From Cyanodermella asteris (taxonomy: Eukaryota; Ascomycota; Lecanoromycetes; Ostropales; Stictidaceae), in assembly GCA_900618795.1 (NCBI GenBank), contig UYJD01000002.1, positions 1,814,908 through 1,878,907 of the forward strand: a stretch of DNA of 64,000 nucleotides, read 5' to 3'. The notes beneath the pieces were generated by a model. The model was not told where the DNA came from. It ran no database searches and saw only the letters and a program-made list of their open reading frames with translations. Shown here one piece after another: positions 1 through 11,377 of this stretch. Within the stretch, counting starts at the first letter, position 1. Every line of letters begins with the position of its first letter. The translations under genes were made by a program, and so were the position numbers.

Positions 1-8
1 CGTTACAA

Positions 9-123
9 ATAGGTTAATAGGTTAATAGGTTAATAGGTTAATAGGTTAATAGGTTAATAGGTTAATAGGTTAATAGGTTAATAGGTTAATAGGTTAATAG
101 GTTAATAGGTTAATAGGTTAATA
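9..123. repeat. 8-bp tandem array, unit AATAGGTT
   Basis: About 14 uninterrupted, essentially perfect copies of an 8-bp unit (AATAGGTT; CCTATTAA family on the other strand). The unit is not the usual fungal telomere repeat TTAGGG. It directly abuts a block of unusual composition, so it may be the tandem-repeat tail of a non-LTR retrotransposon read on the minus strand. That link is an inference. Confidence 0.9.
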
Positions 124-350
124 AGTATATAAAGTAGGCGAGAAAAAGAGCGAGCGGCGACGAAGCGACTCTCCGAGCGATAACGGAGCGATCTTCCGAG
201 CGCGCGCGACTCCGATCGACTCCGATAGACTCCGAAGCTTAGCGTATACGTTCTAGCCGAGACGCTAAGAGAACGGGCTAATTAAAGCCTATAGGAACGC
301 TATAACTACAAAGTTCGCGTTAGCCAATCAATCCGCTAAGGTCGGGGCCC
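124..350 (-). mobile_element. Probable transposable-element end, unclassified
   Basis: This block differs sharply from its surroundings: it is rich in TA, CGA and CTCCGA words, with repeated runs such as GACTCCGATCGACTCCGA, and contains no gene. Read on the minus strand it runs into the 8-bp array, which would suit the 3' end and short-repeat tail of a LINE. No coding part of an element lies in the window, so the family cannot be fixed. A low-copy subtelomeric or centromeric repeat is the alternative. Confidence 0.4.
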
Positions 351-1372
351 ACTCCGGGTATATTCTGTTAATCTGTTAGACAAGCACTCCTTGTCCTGCT
401 TGCAGGCAGCCATGGCAGACCCTGTCGTACCTCCATATGTCGTGATCTGTCGTGCTCTCATGTATCTCGCACATGGTCCGCGTGGCAAAGTCCAGCATTT
501 CATTCTCGTGTCACTCGATCTTTTGGTGAATCCTGGTGCACACGGATCGCATTCTTAGCACTGAGGGAGGTCAGGCTTCTGGATCCATTCCGTCGGTGTA
601 ACAGTTGGGCCGATCTCGACGGTCCTGGCAAAGCATACGATACCGGGTACTTGGTCTGCAGCTTGTCGGGGCTCGGAGAGGCGAGCGAGCCAAGAGGCAC
701 CTCTCCAAGACTGACCGCTGCATGGCATGAGGTTGCCGCCGGGCAATACGGTACGAGGACTTGGCTTGCATTCCGGCGGGCATGCTTGACCTATGGTATG
801 TGAGACATTATTACGGAGGTACGATGAGTTTGGATGATTGTATTGGTAATAGCTACCGCTGAGCAGTGGAGCTCGGGTGGGTACGACATATTGGTATCGG
901 AACGAGGTATCTTTTGGTTCCCCAAACTCGAGGACAAGCCAAATGCGACATTCGGAACCATGTATTCGTGAAGACGCAAAAACATGTAACGGTAAGTTTT
1001 GCAGATTAACGGAGATGGAATAGCCAAGATAGATTCGACTATCTACACTGGGTGCCGATCTGATCTGCTCGATGGTCTTGCTGACGACTCACAACCTAGG
1101 CCAGGCTTGTGTTCTGAAATTCATAGCAGGATGAGCTGAATCTCATGAGCAGCAACTCGGTAAAAGTTTTTAAACTGTCGCTGCAAGACGTATATCATTA
1201 ATCTAGATCATCGAACGCTTTGTAGAATGCTCAACATGGTGAGTGACCCGCTCGTTCGCTCGCTCCTTGCAACTCCTAGCTATGCGTCTATCTCTGTATA
1301 TGGTGTCTATTCGCAACACTTGTCTCATCACATGGACGTTTCGAAAAACAAACCCTTACGCTACAAACCGTA
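351..1372. other. Intergenic, no gene seen
   Basis: Only short overlapping open frames without recognisable protein character. It lies downstream of the DUF1275 gene and would include its 3' untranslated region near 1288-1372. Confidence 0.6.
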
Positions 1373-2566
1373 TCAGTTCTTGTGAGACCAAAACATCCAG
1401 GCGATGAAAATGCAAGCCTTGATGCCGCCCACAACGAATAGTGCAGCCTGCGCACCTCCAGTCGCCTTGGATATCCAGCCACCAGCAATGGCACCAATAA
1501 GTTCCATGAGGAACCCGACGATTCTGCGGTTGCGCTTGGCATTTTCCGTGATGCCGACAGCGAGCTTCGGGTCAGACCACAGGTCGTACAACAAACTAGT
1601 GATGACGACCGTCGGGAGCTCATTCAAAGCCAGGTTTCGTGCTGCTGAGATCTGACCAGCGGCCTGGAAACTGAGGAGAATGATCGGGATGAGAGCTAGC
1701 CACTCGACAGCCTCGTGGGCTGGTGCCGGTACAGGAGCTGGAATCACACCTCCTTGGATTAGGGCAGCAGAAATGAAGATGAGAGCGCATTGTATGAAGA
1801 ATGATGCGGCCATCACGATCCTTTTCCGGACACCAAAGAGCATAGAGAACTTGGCGAAGATCAGACAGCCAACGGCGAAGAAGATGATCGAGCAAAGAGA
1901 TTCGAGCCATCCGTAGGCCTTGACATCCTGGCCGGAAGCACCGAGACCGAGGAAAATGGTGTTACCTGTTGTCTGTTAGTGCCATTATCGTGAATATCCG
2001 TGACTACGATTGAGTGTAATCGTGTGACAGCCATGTCGGCAGGCTATTGGAATCGATACCGCCAACAGCGATGACATGGGACGTAACATCTGCAGTCTTG
2101 ACGTGAGCAGATGTTATCGAGATCTGCCATCAGCTGGACGCCTCTGACGCCACTGGAGCATGATGTCTGCCTTGACGCGACAAGCGGGCAGCGGGCGGAT
2201 TATGCAGGGACAGAGGAATTAGCAGGAACTCACCCGTTTGCATCGAGACGAAGGTACCGTAGGCTAACTCGGTGTCAGTATCTGTAGCGTCAAGAATTCG
2301 AGGAATTGCGTCATACCATTGAAGACAGTGCTGTCGGTGAAGCCAGAGCAGAGACAGCATGCCAATATCAGGATGTCGGCATGGTTCACCGAGACCTCCT
2401 CGTACATGAATGCAGCAAATCCAGCCGTCCTCGGGTTCGTAGCGACCGCATCGTCGACTGGCGCTGGCGCTGTCTTGGCCTGAGCATTTTGCGACTGCTG
2501 TTCTGAAGAGAGACCAGACTTTGCGAGCTCAGCCTCGAGGCCTCCCTTCTCCAAGTCTGCAGCCAT
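1373..2566 (-). CDS. DUF1275 (YoaK-type) multi-pass membrane protein
   Basis: Three exons on the minus strand: 2566-2317, 2263-2234 (only 30 nt) and 1965-1373, giving 290 aa. All junctions are GT-AG and the frame is kept (introns 53 and 268 nt). The joined protein carries the hallmark of fungal DUF1275 proteins across the exon joins, GTFVSMQTGNT followed by FLGLG, then several hydrophobic helices and a short charged tail ending SHKN. The first 45 residues are polar and probably cytosolic. The family is membrane-bound and its role is unknown; a transporter role has been guessed. The 268-nt intron is long for this genome, so a missed micro-exon or alternative splicing is possible. Family call is firm; function is not. 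Confidence 0.85.
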
Positions 2567-5500
2567 TCTGGGACTGAAAGGTCAAAGAGGATCCAGATAG
2601 CTGCGACGAAAATCGAGCACGCGCTCAATTTGAAATGGAATTCGAGACAGGCGCAAGCTGGATTCGAAAGTCCACAGATCGTGGGATGACCGGGGTGCGA
2701 GGATGGGATTCTTGAGGATCAAGAGGGCCTCGATCGGCGACGTGGTGGAACAGGAGTTTTCCGGAAAGAAATGATGCTGACTCGGCTTCCGAATTCGGCC
2801 GCGGCGAGAAAAGAGCTACTTGGGTGTCGCAAGACAAAGAACAGGGGCAGGTCGCGATGCTTTGACGCAGAAAGCGAGGGTAGAGATCAACCGGACATCA
2901 CGAGAAGGAGTGGGCAGCAATGAGTTCAAGAATGGGTTGGTTGGAGTCAGTGGGCGTGGGGATCGAGGTGCAAAGAGGGTGTTTTCTGTTACCGAAGCAC
3001 AAGCCAGAGAACGCCCAGGACGGCCATACGGCAAGGGTGGATCTGCGTAGCGGCTGATTGCGACCTTGTTTTCTGGGCTTTTCACACGCTGCAGAGGCCA
3101 AGAGACAAGCGTCGACCTTATCGTGCATGGCCGATGAGTGAGAGCCACGACTTCCCTTCTCTTGAGCTCGATAACATTTGACAGCGGCGGCGTGCAGGCG
3201 GAATGGAGCGATGCCATTGATGCGGCGGCGTGTCATCTGCATCATCGTTGTAGCCCTGCTATAGTAGATCTGACGGCCGTGGGATGCGCGGCAAGCCATT
3301 GCCAACTTGACCAGCGTCGTCGGGGAGCCGTAGACGGAGCGGCGGGAGGAAAGACGCCCACGAGCGTGCTGCCCTGGGCGGAGGAGCAGGAGTGGAAGAA
3401 TCGAAGCCACACTCTTGCAGGGATGGTGGAGCAGAGAAACGGGCATCGGCGTGCCGCTAAAACAATCATCTGCGCTTGGCGCTAAGCCCGCCAAGCGGGA
3501 AGCGAATCGAGACGCGGGAATTGTTGGCTCACCGCAAATCATTTTCTGTCATCCCTCAACGTCGCTCCATCTCCACCCACGGCGTGCTCGAGACAATACC
3601 CACTAATTGCCTATCTCTGTCGCCGACCTGGGGTCCCCTTCAACACCTCGCGGACCGCGGCGATGGCGATGAATCGCCAACTCTTCTCGTACCCCCGCCG
3701 ATGAAACCACCCCTCGTTGCGCCTTTGCCTTAGCCTACTGAGCCCCGAAGCTCAATACCACCGCCGCATTGTCTCCTAATCCTAACCAGGTCATATGTGT
3801 GGAGCGAGCCAAGCAGCGTCGAGACTGTGGGGGAGCACCACCTACTAGCCACATGGCCATATGCCCACTTTGTCCGTTCGTTGCAGGCGGCTATGCGACA
3901 AACGTCCTCGTATCCGAAGCCACTTGGCCTTACGAAGTGCTGTCTCAGTCCATCTACACCTTTGATGTAACACACTCCTGATAACAGGCTCCGAGATCCC
4001 TGGGAATGCAGAAACGGCTACAGATCGGGCTACAACCCTGCGTGTGCAACAGCGTGAGCTACACAGGCCGTGTTTGGCTGTTAAGAGGTGATTCCTGCCG
4101 CTCACCTATCCCTGTTAACTCATATCATGCGGTCTCTACCTAGTGTATGATTGCACGGATCATCTGTTTTCTCGAGCTTGTGGCGGATTATAGGTCGCAA
4201 TGGAGCAGCTGCCAAGGTTCTGGGCGAATCGGTAGCCATGCCGGCTCCGAAACGTCTTCTTTTCGTCAAAGGCGCTACGGCCCGTCAGGGTGGGCGGCTC
4301 GGTCTGCCTGACGGCTCAACGCTGAGATCCCACTCGACCTCCTGCTCTACCACAATACGGTACCACGGCCATGCCAGAAGCCACTTCTTGCGTCTGCAAC
4401 TTCATCGGCCCCCAAGCCTCGTGTTTAGACTAGCATTTGGCGTGGCAGCCTCCCACCTGATCCCTGCCCATCAGTCTGACCCTGTCAATGCGAGCTATAC
4501 AGAACCATCAGCAGCCATTACCGTAAGCCAAGCCCGCTATCAGTCGAAACCCCAAGGAGGTAAGACGTTCTCATATCGTTCGAGCCTTCGAAGCCTTCTC
4601 GTTGAGCCTCCCGGTGCGCCAAGTTTACTTTCCATCAGCCACCGACTCGCGGAAGACTCGGCAGCCAGCTAACGTAGCAAACGACCTGAATCTTGACGAG
4701 GAGCCCTGCCATCGTCTGATGTACGAATAATTGGCCTGGTGGCGGGTACTGCCGCAAGTTCGTTGACATGCAGACAGGACAGGTCGAGGCAAAGGACTTA
4801 CTCTGACATCCCTCACCGTGGACGCTGATAAGCTCACAGTCTAGGGTACAAACATTTGCGGTCTGCATTGCCTCCAATCGTTTTGACGCCTGAGCCGAGT
4901 CTTTCCTGAGAAATGCTTGCCGAGACGGCTGTCAGCCAACCAGACTTTCAGATCGTTGCATCGGCGTTCTGTGAAATCTGAAATTGTTTTCGCCGGGTGG
5001 TCTGGCGAGGTCTTGTATCGTATCGTCTGTTGTGGATCGATTCAGGCGGATTGAGCATGGGCGATCTGATTTGTGGATAGTGGGAATCACCTTGTTTAAC
5101 CTTCAGGTATCGGTATCTTGTAACCGAACGAGCGGAGAGAATGTTACAGGACGCCTGCGACCTGCCCTGACTGCGGTGCCACCCGGAGCGCCTCCCAAGC
5201 CATCTCTTTCTACATCGACACAGCCAGGGCTGCGACATTGATATTGCTTTGATAAGGGCGTTGGGAGGTGTCCACGATTCCTGGAATGAGGCGGGTACTC
5301 GCTGGGCGGCAACAGCTTGGTGGAGGCTGTACACACAGATTGTGGCCGCTATGCTTTCCCACTCTGCACAACAATGCCCGTATATGCCGCCTCCGCTCAC
5401 ACCCACCGAATCCCGCGTGGCCTTGGCTGGTGGCTTGCAGATCAATCAGGTCTGTGTTCATCAGGCCCACTTCTTCGATCCTTCGAAACCTCACGAGACA

Positions 5501-5982
5501 GAACACCTCCCAATGCACTGTTCTGTGACCTCGAGTGGTCTGGGCAGACGACTGTGCATCGAGGAGATGCTTGGCTGCGTCTATCACCATCTCTTTCGGA
5601 CATGACATGCTTGCCTACCCACTGGTCAGCCATGCTTGACAGCGCTAATCACTCATCGCTTTGTGCGGAATCCTGGTGTCGTGGGGTATCTGAAGATGGC
5701 CGGTTTCCACGAGCGGGACTGCGTATGGTTACCGTCAGTAGTGGCCTCATCACGATAGCTCGGAATCTTATCCTCAATGTTCTTGCGGCATGAACCAGTG
5801 GAGGCAGGTAGCATGTGGCCTATTTTCTCAAACATAAATACAGCCTTGTTCTCCCTTTCAATCATTCTTCATCGCAGCTCACAACACTAATTCACACTCC
5901 TCTCTTGTAGGAGCCAGACTTCCCCAGACTCATAATCCTCGTTTTCCAGTCAGATACTCGAGATCGTCATCACACCAGTACA
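2567..5982. other. 3.4-kb intergenic stretch, no gene recognised
   Basis: Open frames up to about 214 codons occur on both strands but overlap one another, look compositionally random and show no domain, signal peptide or plausible intron set. The right part (about 5800-5982) is pyrimidine-rich and probably the promoter and leader of the next gene. Confidence 0.5.
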
Positions 5983-7183
5983 ATGGCCGAAGTCACTCAG
6001 CAGCCTACGGAGCAGCCTACGAGCTTCCTCCCGCTCTCGCCAGTCAGCCACAGCCCAGTTCAGACTCCCGCAGAAACCCCAGCACCTGTCGCCCCAGCCA
6101 TGATTAAGACCGACAGCTTCATGTCCGTCCAGCCGGCCAGATTGAGCCCGGGCGATCAATCACCAACCTCTCCTCTCGGCCAGACCGTCACCGACCCTGA
6201 GGTCAAGGCCGCAAAGATCGAAAAAAACTACCGCCGACCTCATTGACCAGAAGCTCGCCGCTCTTGTCCCGGAGCCTGTCATTTTCCCCGAGTCATCTGC
6301 TACTCGCCTCAAGAAGATGATCACGGAGACTGACGATCTCATTGTATGCCCCGGTGTCTACGATGGTTTCTCCGCGCGCATTGCCCTGCAGGTCGGCTTC
6401 CAGGCCATGTACATGACCGGTGCCGGAACCACCGCCTCTCGTCTCGGCATGGCCGATCTCGGTATTGCTCAGCTGCATGACATGCGCGAGCACGCCGAGA
6501 TGATTGCCAACCTCGACCCCAGCGGCCCACCATTGATCGCTGACATGGATACCGGCTATGGTGGCCCCATCATGGTCGCCAACTCGGTGCAGCAGTACAT
6601 CCGCGCTGGCGTCGCCGGCTTCCACATTGAGGATCAGATCCAGAACAAGCGCTGCGGCCATCTCGCCGGCAAGAAGGTTGTGTCCCGCGAGGAATTCTAC
6701 ATGCGTGTCCGCGCCGCAAAGGCTGCCAAGGACCGCCTGCACTCCGATATTGTGCTCATCGCCCGTACCGACGCCAATCAGATGTACGGCTACGACGAGT
6801 GCGTCGCCCGCCTCAAGGTCGCCCGCGAACTCGGCGCCGACGTCGGCCTTCTCGAGGGCTTCAAGAGCAAGGAGGAGGCTCGCGCTGCTGTCAAGGAATT
6901 TGAGGGCTGGCCATTGCTCCTCAACAGTGTCGAGAACGGTGCTTCGCCTCTCATCACTGTCGACGAGGCCAAGGAGATGGGTTTCAGAATCATGATCTTC
7001 TCCTTTGCCTCGCTGGCTCCAGCCTACACTGCTATCCGCAACACTTTCTTGCGCTTGAAGAACGAGGGTGTGGTCGGTACCGCCAAAGACTTGACCCCGA
7101 AGGCTCTCTTTGACGTATGCGGCCTGAAGCAGAGCATAGAAGTCGATGCCAGCGCTGGTAACGATGCTTTTGCTGTGGTATAA
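5983..7183 (+). CDS. Isocitrate lyase/PEP mutase superfamily C-C lyase, with one frame break
   Basis: The main frame from Met 6317 (288 aa) is an almost complete ICL/PEP-mutase superfamily barrel: CPGVYDG near its start, MYMTGAGTTASR, the Mg-site strand ADMDTGYGG, the active-site loop NKRCGHLAGKK with the catalytic Cys, and LIARTDA. This subfamily contains oxaloacetate hydrolases, dimethylmalate lyases and phosphonate enzymes; KRCGH fits the C-C bond lyases, but the substrate is not readable. An upstream frame starting at ATG 5983 encodes a Pro/Thr/Ser-rich leader of about 75 residues, then falls out of frame at a run of seven A (6221-6227). With six A the two frames would join into one 399-aa protein, with family-like sequence (DLIDQKLAALVPEP) linking them. 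Either a sequencing overcall, a true mutation, or translation from 6317 alone. Confidence 0.85.
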
Positions 7184-10100
7184 GGTTCAGTTCGTGGGAT
7201 TGGAGTCATGGCAATGCATTTTATTGGTGTTCTATTGGCTGAGATCTCCTTTGTCCGGAGCCGGAACTTAGGGAACAATTAGGATGTGATTTATGCATGG
7301 TAAAGGCGTTTAGGTCTCACATTTCGCGATCCTACGATCAGCGTTCTACTGGTGGATAATCAAGCGGGACGAGTTCCGGCACACATGAGCGCAAACTCTT
7401 AGAGTTCAGAAACAATTGAATCAAAAGAGTCATCGATAATCGTTTCCGAATTGCCTGCATCTTCTATTATTGCAACTCGATCCATGAAATCCTTGCGTAC
7501 AGAGGACTCTTCGAACTACTGAACATGTCCCTCCTGACTAGGTCTGTGCGTCTTTTACCACGGCACCTGCGACATGAAGTTCGAGCAGAGTCGCAACATG
7601 TCAAAGCCAAGCGCATCAACAAAGCCACCCATAACGACAACCCAAGCAACTCAACTGACATTTCGGGAACAGGAATACGATGCGCCCACCTTTCGCCCAC
7701 GACCAGCCCGCCTTAGGCGGATGTGGGATGCACCTGCCTCACCGACCAAGCCGCTTCCGGCGAACCTTCGGAGACGACCGAAAGCAACACAACACCCGAA
7801 CTTCCATCCCGAGTATCTGCTTTCACTACCACATACGATTATCATCCACAACTGTATTTACATAATTCGAGCTGAAGCCCCAACGGAGGATCCACAGTCC
7901 GACACGACAGGGATTCACCCGACCATGACTGGTGCCCATCACTACCTGCTGAAGGACTCCTCTGTAGAGATCATCAGCCTCGTGCGGGCAGGGATCGTGG
8001 AATGCTCAACTTGCAGGTAGACCGACCAACGAAGTCCATACGATGGGAACGACTCGCATTTCACGGTCTACAATCCCCAGACAAGCGAATAGTATGCGTG
8101 GATAAGGACAATCCAGTGGTGGATACTCCTTGCGTGGCTGCCAAGCGGTTCCCTTCCCTGGAACGTGCAGCACCACCAGTACCTTGGCCTTCTCTTGGCT
8201 ATACAGCCGACCGACCCGCCCGATACAAGAATGCCTGTACTGTGCATACACGTTCCGAATCTGGGCCGCAGGGGCGTCTGGGCCATAAGGGGCGGAGGGA
8301 TTGTGGTGGTGGTCCGATTTCGTGCCATTTGCAACGAGAGCTGCGGCGATGGTGTCCGGTGAGCGATGTTACGGAACCGACTCGTGAAGTGACCGAGGAG
8401 CGTGGTGGTGGTTGTTGTTGTCGTCATATGTGAAGATGGACTGGTCGGGCTACTCGGGCATGGACACCGAGCGTACCTGAAGATTGCCCGCCCGACATAC
8501 ACCAGACAGTTGTGAATGGATCTAGCGGACCTTGCGGGCCCAGGATTCACCGTTGCGACTTTGTATCGGATCCTCCTGAGCATCAACAATTTTTCTCGTT
8601 CTTGTTATGTAACCAGTGGAGAAAGCTGAGTATGGGGCCACATTCTGGTGCGAAGAGTGGTTGCTGGGCACGTCTGGGGGTGGAGTCGAATGGTTCTTTG
8701 GTATTCAAGTCGTTTGCCTGGGCAGTTCATGCTGATCCACACAACCTGCACAGCTCTGCGTGAGAACGATCATTTCCGCCGACAGAAACCGACGTTGAAC
8801 AAGGATTCCAGATGAATCTCTACCTGAGTCATGTTGGTGGAATACCTGCTATCTTTCCTTAGCTGGCACTAACGTCGTGGCCTGAAGCGACCACGCGAGC
8901 AAATATCCCAGCCTCAGAACCCCCCTCAGTAGCTCCATCTCGCCAATCATTCAAAGAGCCTTCTGCATGGTAGGATTGCGGTGTTATCGAACAATTGTTC
9001 ACGGTCTGCTCCGCCTACGAATCCTTCGCTCGGCCCTGAGGATGTCCAGGATGAACGCGGATAAATGCCAACCACCGCCCCCAATACGCTGGTTTGACAT
9101 GAGATGGAACGATGGATTCAGCCCTAGTTGGACAGTCATGCGAGGGATTCGGGAGCTCTTCGTTCCTGCCGCATACTTCAAGCCCGGATGGCGTATTCAG
9201 TTCCCTGTATGCCGAGAGGGTCTAGTCGGGGTGCGCACTCGCTAGAGGTACCTAATGCTTATTAACAAGCAGATTGCGCTGCATTTACGTTATCGTTCTT
9301 CTCCATTCCGGAAGTCCGCAAAATGATATGCTCCTCGTCGTGAGGCGATAAGGGGCTCGCTCAACCGAGGCGAATCAGTAATCGATTAGAAGATCATTGA
9401 TTCAGAATAAGAAAGGTAGGATGTTTTTGGAGCCCCTGATGTGTTTTGACAGATTCCGACATTGGCACCTCTCGGTCGACGATTGCAAGTTGTGATTTTG
9501 TGCCAAGTGTTGCAAGCCGGGAATTATTCGGCTAACGTCCCAAGATGCGTCTTTTAGAACATTCTTTGCTGTGGATGAAGTTGATATGATCCGATCGTCC
9601 CCGAAGCTTGAGCGCTCCAAGAGATTTAGGGCACCAAACCTGCTCTACAGCTGATGGCGCAAACTTGATGAACATGCGGTCCGATCGGAGTGCACATCGC
9701 TAGGATCCTGTGGATTATCCCGATCCGAATGGTGGCCATTACTCAGGGTCTTCCTTGGTTTACGATATCAAGTCGTATCATCAGCTCCAATCCCCATGGA
9801 GTTGTATCACAGTCCCGTGGTAGGATATCAGCTTGACAAGTATATACTAGCGACCTCGATACTTCACAAAACCCTCAATCCGCTGCCAATTTCGTTTGTC
9901 GGGCCTCATCTTCAGCGATCGATTCTCGATGCTCAAACGCTGGGAGCACCAATGGGAAGCTGACGGCACGTGGCATCAGACTTGAAGCGCAAATTTATTC
10001 AGCCTTCTCGAACAAGTCATTGATCGAATCTCAGAACACGGTGTGTAATCTTACCAGATACGCAATCCTCGAAAGTGGTGGCACATCCATACGCGGTACC

Positions 10101-10680
10101 ACATCGCTGCTTGGCTGCATGAAACCTTACTCTTCCTCTCGCATCTGCAGCATATCAGGCACGCATTATGGATTACTGTCCGGCCATGGTCATACCTTCA
10201 ACATTTCCAGGCGACGTTCCACGAAACAGGACCACCCTTGCTTCCCTGCGATTGGTCTGGACGAAGACTAATAATAGATGATATTCAATCACCTATTGCT
10301 GACTGCATCGCGCTCAGAAGCACAAGTCGGATCACGGACAGCCTAAAGCGCTTGGCTTACAGCCGACACGCGTGGTGCGGCATAGAATTGACATCCGGGC
10401 CCAAACCCGACGTTGCGTGGTAGAATCGTACGTGCAAGATCTTCAAGGATGCAGGATGATCGTGCCAGATTCACCGTCGGCAAGACATTGGGTAAATCCT
10501 GATCCTAGACCGTTCAGAAATGGTTCAGCTGCATACTCCTTTCCTTCGTTCTGTCATCCCCTTTCAGACCGACAATTTGCTTGGCTTTGAATGTATGTCG
10601 GCTGGTAAATGTCTCAGCCCGCGGTGGGACTGACGGAGATGAAGGGAGACTCTTTATTACTTTGCTGCTTTCCGCTTCAA
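7184..10680. other. 3.5-kb intergenic stretch, no gene recognised
   Basis: A 148-codon frame from ATG 7574 and several shorter frames exist, but none shows a motif or convincing codon pattern. No tRNA or transposon was recognised. Confidence 0.5.
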
Positions 10681-10689
10681 GTCCAGCGC

Positions 10690-11040
10690 GGACTTGAGGT
10701 CTGTCAAACACTTGACTGAGTCTCTGATTGAGGATTTGACCGAAGAAGTCGCTGAGTACTTGACTGAATACGTTATGCAGTACTTTCATGTGTACTTGAT
10801 TGAGCACTTGATTATGTACTTGACTGAAGATGTCATTGCACACTCGGCCAACTGGTACTGGCACGCGTGCTTTCATGGGCACTTGTTTGGGTTCTTGATT
10901 GGGTACTCAACCAGGCACTTGGATGAACATTCGATCAGGTATTTGGATGGGTATTTGCTCGCGTACTCAGCAAAGCTCTTTGCTGGGTCATTGATCAAAC
11001 CTATACATGAGTACTCGCGTGAGTACTCGCGTCATCCCCT
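10690..11040 (+). repeat. Degenerate 12-bp minisatellite, locus A
   Basis: About 27 diverged copies of a 12-bp unit with consensus near TACTTGATTGAG (variants CACTTGACTGAG, TACTTGACTGAA, TATTTGGATGGG, TACTCGCGTGAG). Alignment in steps of 12 holds over most of the block with a slip near 10860-10880. Because 12 is a multiple of three, one frame stays open for 122 codons (10694-11062); this is best explained by the period and not by coding. The same core ACTTG-G-T is seen at two further loci near 38.4 and 40.3 kb. Confidence 0.8.
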
Positions 11041-11226
11041 GATTGTTGACGCCTCCAAATGAATCCCCGAAGCCAAATGTTGCGGCAGTAGCTTCCATCT
11101 CGCTGGGATTGTAAATCAGTCTTGAGCATAGAGCCATGAGCCTCTGCCAGTCTGAGCCGTGGTGCGCAGTTCAAGGTATCCTTCCATTCAGACTGCCGAT
11201 TCTAAATCTGCCCAGATGCTCTCGAG

Positions 11227-11232
11227 TATAAA
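11227..11232 (+). promoter_or_regulatory. Possible TATA box of the F-box-like gene
   Basis: TATAAA lies 146 nt before the chosen ATG (11378), within ctcgagTATAAAcagg, at a plausible distance for a fungal promoter. Sequence match only. Confidence 0.35.
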
Positions 11233-11377
11233 CAGGCTCACTTTGAGTGCCTGTCCCTACGTCTTTCTCACATTCAACCATCTCCTCGACAGAAGCAAGT
11301 TTTGATTCTTGGACTCTCGGGAATTTATTTTGGTCTATTCTCTACCTCCCAAGTCGTTCCATTCACCGGCAAAGCAG

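Noticed and set aside
9-123. Chromosome-end telomere
   Set aside because: The unit is AATAGGTT and not TTAGGG, and ordinary sequence precedes it at positions 1-8, so it is internal or transposon-related.
4151-4672. 173-codon frame as a gene
   Set aside because: No motif, no family resemblance, overlapping frames on both strands and random-looking composition.
6221-6229. Programmed -1 frameshift on the classic slippery heptamer A AAA AAC
   Set aside because: The heptamer is present in the right register, but the downstream enzyme lies in the +1 frame. A -1 slip would not reach it, and no stimulatory hairpin or knot is evident.
7574-8020. 148-codon frame from a true ATG
   Set aside because: Pro/Thr/Arg-rich without recognisable domains and isolated in a gene-free stretch; kept as unproven.
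10694-11062. A 122-residue repeat protein
   Set aside because: The open frame follows from the 12-bp period of the minisatellite; the units are too diverged in protein terms and the first codon is not a clear start.
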